Shown here in pieces: positions 60,706-64,000 of a DNA stretch of 64,000 nt; position 1 is the first letter of the stretch; the number at the start of each line of letters is the position of its first letter. The notes under the pieces were generated by a model that saw only the letters and a list, made by a program, of their open reading frames with translations, was not told the origin of the DNA and did not search any database. This DNA is from Bacteroidota bacterium (GTDB taxonomy: Bacteria > Bacteroidota > Bacteroidia > Bacteroidales > Bacteroidaceae): the NCBI GenBank assembly GCA_023425865.1, contig JAFABV010000026.1, positions 38,046-102,045 of the forward strand. The letters are read 5' to 3'. A program made the position numbers and the translations under genes.

Positions 60706-61347
60706 CTATAGTTGTCCGGCCTCCACTTGTAGCACCACACGCTCGGTGAGGCGGTCGATGCCGTTGGGGTCGTAGTCTTTCTTGAGGCTGGCGCCGAAAA
60801 GCCATGCAAAGGTTTGGTAGAAGCCGGCACGGATGGGGCCCAGGAATCCTCGGATGAGGTCGTAGCTCGAACTGCTGCACTCGCGGTACACCAGCTTGAT
60901 GAGCAGTTTGCCCTGACTGTAGGTGAGCTTCTTCATGCGGGGCTTGTACTCCTTCATGATACTGGCCTCCACCTTCTTCATGTGTTCGTCTTTGGCCTTC
61001 TTATTGGGCAAGGTTTCTAAGTAATCGCCGGTTTCGATAATGATGCGGTTCACCTCCTTGGCTATGGGCAACACCTTTTTCACATTATACACCAAACGGT
61101 TGTAAGCGGCCCGCTCTTTAGCATTCTTGAACTCCGGCTCGGCAAACACGTAGACGTTGTTGAGTTCGACATATTGTATCGAGTCGCCGTCCTTTTTGAC
61201 CTTTCCCACCTTGACCATCGGCACAAACGTGGGATTGTCCATATCCACCTTGATGTCTTCGGGGTTGATATGGCCAGGTTTGTCGTTCTGGGCAAAGAGT
61301 GCCATGGTGAGCGACGACATCAGAATGAGTGCTGACAACCTTTTCAT
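60706..61347 (-). CDS. DUF4294-family secreted protein
   Basis: A 213-residue exported protein (signal peptide 1-19, ends LFA, mature QNDKPG). The core has the DUF4294 pattern VELNNVYVFAEPEFKNAKERAAYNRLVYNVKKVLPIAKEVNRIIIETGDYLETLPNKKAKDEHMKKVEASIMKEYKPRMKKLTYSQGKLLIKLVYRECSSSSYDLIRGFLGPIRAGFYQTFAWLFGASLK. It is helical and strongly basic in the middle. The family is restricted to Bacteroidota and its function is unknown. A promoter box lies 8 bp before the ATG. Confidence 0.9.
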   Translation of the reverse strand: MKRLSALILMSSLTMALFAQNDKPGHINPEDIKVDMDNPTFVPMVKVGKVKKDGDSIQYVELNNVYVFAEPEFKNAKERAAYNRLVYNVKKVLPIAKEVNRIIIETGDYLETLPNKKAKDEHMKKVEASIMKEYKPRMKKLTYSQGKLLIKLVYRECSSSSYDLIRGFLGPIRAGFYQTFAWLFGASLKKDYDPNGIDRLTERVVLQVEAGQL

Positions 61348-61355
61348 TGCAAGTA

Positions 61356-61363
61356 CAAAAATA
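61356..61363 (-). promoter_or_regulatory. TAnnTTTG promoter box of the DUF4294 gene
   Basis: TATTTTTG on the minus strand ends 8 nt before the ATG, implying a very short leader as at ogt. Confidence 0.5.
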
Positions 61364-61518
61364 CGACCTATTTCTGCACTGGCAAAGAGAATAGGATTAA
61401 AAAAACTGAATGTTTCGGTTAAGCCAGATGCGTAGGGTCAAGTCCGCCTGAGCGCTGCCAATCACACTTTTGTTATAAAAAAAACGTGCCGAGGCTTGAC
61501 ACTTTAGGCGATTTCTCC

Positions 61519-61526
61519 TATTTTTG
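61519..61526 (+). promoter_or_regulatory. TAnnTTTG promoter box of the HhH-barrel gene
   Basis: TATTTTTG lies 40 bp before the ATG at 61567. It supports that start over the longer frame from 61486. Confidence 0.6.
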
Positions 61527-61566
61527 TAAAATAGTACTAACCCTTGAAACCACACCTTTATTTATC

Positions 61567-63561
61567 ATGAAACGATTGCTGCTCATGCTCCTGCTGTTGC
61601 TGCCAGCCGCAGCCACCGTGGCTCAGGATCTGCGCACGTGGGAAGAAGAGTTTGCCCGTATGGGTGAACAGGAAGATATGGAGTCGGCGAGTTGGGAGCA
61701 AATGTATGATGAGCTTAGCGAACTGCACGAAAACAAGCTCGACCTCAACCGATGTACGCGCGAGGACTTGGAACGGTTGCCTTTTCTCTCTGACCAGCAG
61801 ATCATGGACTTCATGGAATATCGCGACCGTGCACGGCGCATAGAGTCGGTGGCAGAGTTGCGTATGATTCCCTCGTTTGAGGCACGACATGCCGACCTGC
61901 TGGCACAGTTTGCCGCGATTTACCCTGAGATAACCACCGACACCCTACCCTCTCTTTCGCGTCTGCTGCGTTATGGCCGCCACGAACTGGTAGGCATGTT
62001 TCGCTACCCGTTCAATGAGCGCAAGGGCGATATCAATGGTTATTTAGGATATCCATACAAGCATTGGCTGCGCTACACGTTTACCTCGGGGCGTCATGTC
62101 AGGGCCGGACTGCTGGCCTCACAGGATGCCGGTGAGCCTTTCTTTGCGGGGAAAAACAGCGCGGGCTATGACTTCTATTCCGTTTATTTGCTGTTTCGCC
62201 ATATAGGGCGTATCAAGACATTGGCATTGGGTCGCTATAGGTTGCGGTTCGGCATGGGGCTTGTCATCAACAACTCCTTTGGCTTAGGCAAACTCAACAC
62301 GCTCTCCATGTTAGGGCGTTCGGCCAATCATGTGCTGGCCCACAGCAGTCGCTCGGAAGGCAACTACCTGCAAGGTGCGGCGGCAACCGTGGATTTAGGC
62401 AAGGGTTTTGATTTCACCGCCTTTGCTTCCTGGCGCAAGATTGATGCCACGCTCAACGATTCGGCCAACACGGTAGCCACCATTCTGCGTTCGGGCTACC
62501 ACCGCACGCCTTCTGAGATGGAGCGTCGACGCAACACGTCGCAGACGATGGCGGGTGGCAATATCAATTTCTTTCGTCAGGGCTTTCATGTGGGGCTGAC
62601 GGGTTATTACACAACTTTCAGTCGCGAGTTGTGCCCCAATCTCTCGCAGCGCTACCGCCATTGGTATCCCCAGGGCAGCCATTTCTGGAATGTGGGTATC
62701 GACTACGGGTATACCTCCCCAAGACTGACCATAGCTGGCGAAACGGCCACTGACGTGCGTGGCAGCGTGGCCACCATCAACAGTTTGAGCTATCGTCTTA
62801 CGGGCGCGCTCTCGCTGATGGCTCTGCAGCGCTATTATCCTTACCAATATCAATCTATTTTTGCGGAGTCGTTTGCCGAAGGCGGGGCTGTAAACGATGA
62901 GAGCGGTATTTTCGTCGGGGCAAACTGGAGTCCCCTGCGTGGGCTCAACTTCATGGCTTATACCGATTTCGCCTATTTTGCCTGGCCCAAGTATGGGGCG
63001 TCGGAGTCGTCTCACAGTAGTGACAATTTCTTGCAGCTGACGTGGCAACGCCGCCGCTGGAATCTGCTCATGCGCTATCGCTTTAAGGCGCGCGAGTATG
63101 ACAACGACGAGCATACTGGCCTTGAGTGGCAATACCTGCATCGTGGCAGACTGGCGTTGGGCTACACCGGGCGACAATGGCAATCGCGCACACAACTCGA
63201 CCTGACCTACAGTCGCAAGTCTGCTTCGGGCACGGGCTACATGGCCACGCAGGGAGTGACCTGGCAGCATCGTTTCTTGCGTATTGACGTCACTGCGGGC
63301 TATTTCCACACCGATGATTATGCCTCTCGTTTGTATGTCTACGAGCGTGGCCTGATGTACCAGTTCTCGTTCCCCGCCTTCTTTGGCGAGGGCTTTCGCG
63401 GTGCCATTGTGGCCTTGGCCGATGTAGGCAGCAGCTGTCGCGTGGTGGCCAAGGTGGGCACCACCCATTATTTCGACCGCCAGACCATCGGCAGCGGACT
63501 GCAGCAGATCGACGGCAATAGCCAGACCGACCTGGAGCTTCAGCTTAGGCTGAAGCTCTGA
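61567..63561 (+). CDS. Helix-hairpin-helix protein with outer-membrane barrel
   Basis: A 664-residue exported protein (signal peptide 1-19, ends TVA, mature QDLRTW). After a short acidic helix, residues ~55-115 contain helix-hairpin-helix motifs of ComEA type (LDLNRCTREDLERLPFLSDQQIMDFMEYRDRARRIESVAELRMIPSF). From ~135 onward the sequence alternates as beta strands (LRYGRHELVGMFRYPFNERKG...YLGYPYKHWLRYTFTSGRHVRAGLLASQDAGEPF...) and ends in LELQLRLKL, which fits a large outer-membrane barrel. HhH-plus-barrel proteins are widespread in Bacteroidota with no known role; a DNA-related function is possible from the HhH part only. Confidence 0.82.
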   Translation: MKRLLLMLLLLLPAAATVAQDLRTWEEEFARMGEQEDMESASWEQMYDELSELHENKLDLNRCTREDLERLPFLSDQQIMDFMEYRDRARRIESVAELRMIPSFEARHADLLAQFAAIYPEITTDTLPSLSRLLRYGRHELVGMFRYPFNERKGDINGYLGYPYKHWLRYTFTSGRHVRAGLLASQDAGEPFFAGKNSAGYDFYSVYLLFRHIGRIKTLALGRYRLRFGMGLVINNSFGLGKLNTLSMLGRSANHVLAHSSRSEGNYLQGAAATVDLGKGFDFTAFASWRKIDATLNDSANTVATILRSGYHRTPSEMERRRNTSQTMAGGNINFFRQGFHVGLTGYYTTFSRELCPNLSQRYRHWYPQGSHFWNVGIDYGYTSPRLTIAGETATDVRGSVATINSLSYRLTGALSLMALQRYYPYQYQSIFAESFAEGGAVNDESGIFVGANWSPLRGLNFMAYTDFAYFAWPKYGASESSHSSDNFLQLTWQRRRWNLLMRYRFKAREYDNDEHTGLEWQYLHRGRLALGYTGRQWQSRTQLDLTYSRKSASGTGYMATQGVTWQHRFLRIDVTAGYFHTDDYASRLYVYERGLMYQFSFPAFFGEGFRGAIVALADVGSSCRVVAKVGTTHYFDRQTIGSGLQQIDGNSQTDLELQLRLKL

Positions 63562-64000
63562 CACCCTTTACCCGGCTCGTACATGCAAACGCGTCTTGAG
63601 CAAGTTTACCACTCCGTACCCGGTCGTTTTACCTGTAAAGTATGGCGTCTGTCGTAAACCGTCCATGAAGCAGGCGTAAACCATGGGTTTAGTCATGATA
63701 AACCGTGCAGTTATGAGCCACAAAGCTGCCGTTTCAAGTGCCCTCTGCGCCTATGGCAAGGGCGGGCGGGCTAAATGAGACCCCCAAAGTCATCGTATGG
63801 TTTTATATAGAATCATCGGATGGTTTTATATAGAATTATCGGATGGTTTTATATAGAACCATCGAATGGTTTCATATTATTGGTGTCCGCTAAAAAATCA
63901 AGCCCTGTTTACAAATGATTGTTTTGTCGGACAGCCGACATTTGGGATGTGTAGACAGACCATTTCAGGCTTAAAGCCTCGGAAAATGGATGAAAAGTAC
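63562..64000. other. Terminal non-coding stretch
   Basis: This 439-bp stretch holds palindromic repeat locus D and two small hairpins (TGTCGG/CCGACA at 63927-63942 and AGGCTT-AAGCCT near 63968-63980). No gene is supported up to the window end. Confidence 0.5.
63797..63885 (+). repeat. Palindromic 23-bp tandem repeat, locus D (3 units plus a degenerate one)
   Basis: Units at 63797, 63820 and 63843 with CGG/CGG/CGA spacers, then a decayed unit from 63866. Period and orientation are the same as at loci A-C. Confidence 0.9.

Overview
The window looks like the chromosome of a Prevotella-type member of the Bacteroidales. The evidence is a SusC/SusD (RagA/RagB) pair, a SufBCDS operon, PorT-like beta-barrel proteins, DUF2490, DUF4294 and DUF3109 proteins, many copies of the Bacteroidota -7 promoter box TAnnTTTG just ahead of genes, an absence of Shine-Dalgarno sequences, and a GC-rich coding style with AT-rich spacers. 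Most of it is housekeeping and envelope functions. I see no IS element, prophage, CRISPR array, tRNA or rRNA.

Layout. 0-5.5 kb: tail of a probable sugar-binding protein, a secreted GH3 beta-glucosidase, thyX and a long RluA-family pseudouridine synthase. 5.5-12.4 kb: AspT-like transporter and pyridoxamine kinase (minus), mannose-1-phosphate guanylyltransferase (plus), greA-HIT (minus) and two paralogous outer-membrane barrels (minus). 12.4-19 kb: a large Dna2-like nuclease-helicase translationally coupled to an O6-alkylguanine methyltransferase, guanine deaminase, DUF2490, and an alpha/beta hydrolase fused to a nucleotidase-like domain. 19.7-28.1 kb: PPK2, a PadR-PspC pair and the rimP-nusA-infB operon. 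28.3-33.7 kb: sufBCDS. 33.8-45.3 kb: small membrane protein, rnhB, WYL regulator, SusC/SusD, secreted M6 metallopeptidase, gpmI. 45.3-55.7 kb: two repeat-rich non-coding islands enclosing ung, a DUF3109 protein, an AraC regulator, two orphan glycosidase accessory-domain proteins, gyrB and a secreted hypothetical. 55.7-64 kb: a broken M60-type metallopeptidase gene, DUF4294, and a helix-hairpin-helix outer-membrane protein.

The most unusual content lies between and ahead of genes. (i) The start codon of sufS is the last ATG of a 7-bp repeat array in which successive short ORFs overlap by ATGA, forming a ladder of termination-reinitiation junctions. (ii) A 20-bp palindromic unit repeats every 23 bp at four separate intergenic loci. 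(iii) A ~247-bp non-coding unit is tandemly repeated at two loci about 9 kb apart. (iv) A 267-bp foldback element has 41-bp inverted ends. (v) The leaders of greA and of rimP-nusA-infB, both encoding transcription-elongation factors, carry terminator-like hairpins between the promoter and the first gene. (vi) The M60 peptidase gene is open for about 1,560 codons apart from one frameshift and one TGA three codons before HExxH.

All function calls come from reading translated sequence by eye. No database search was run.
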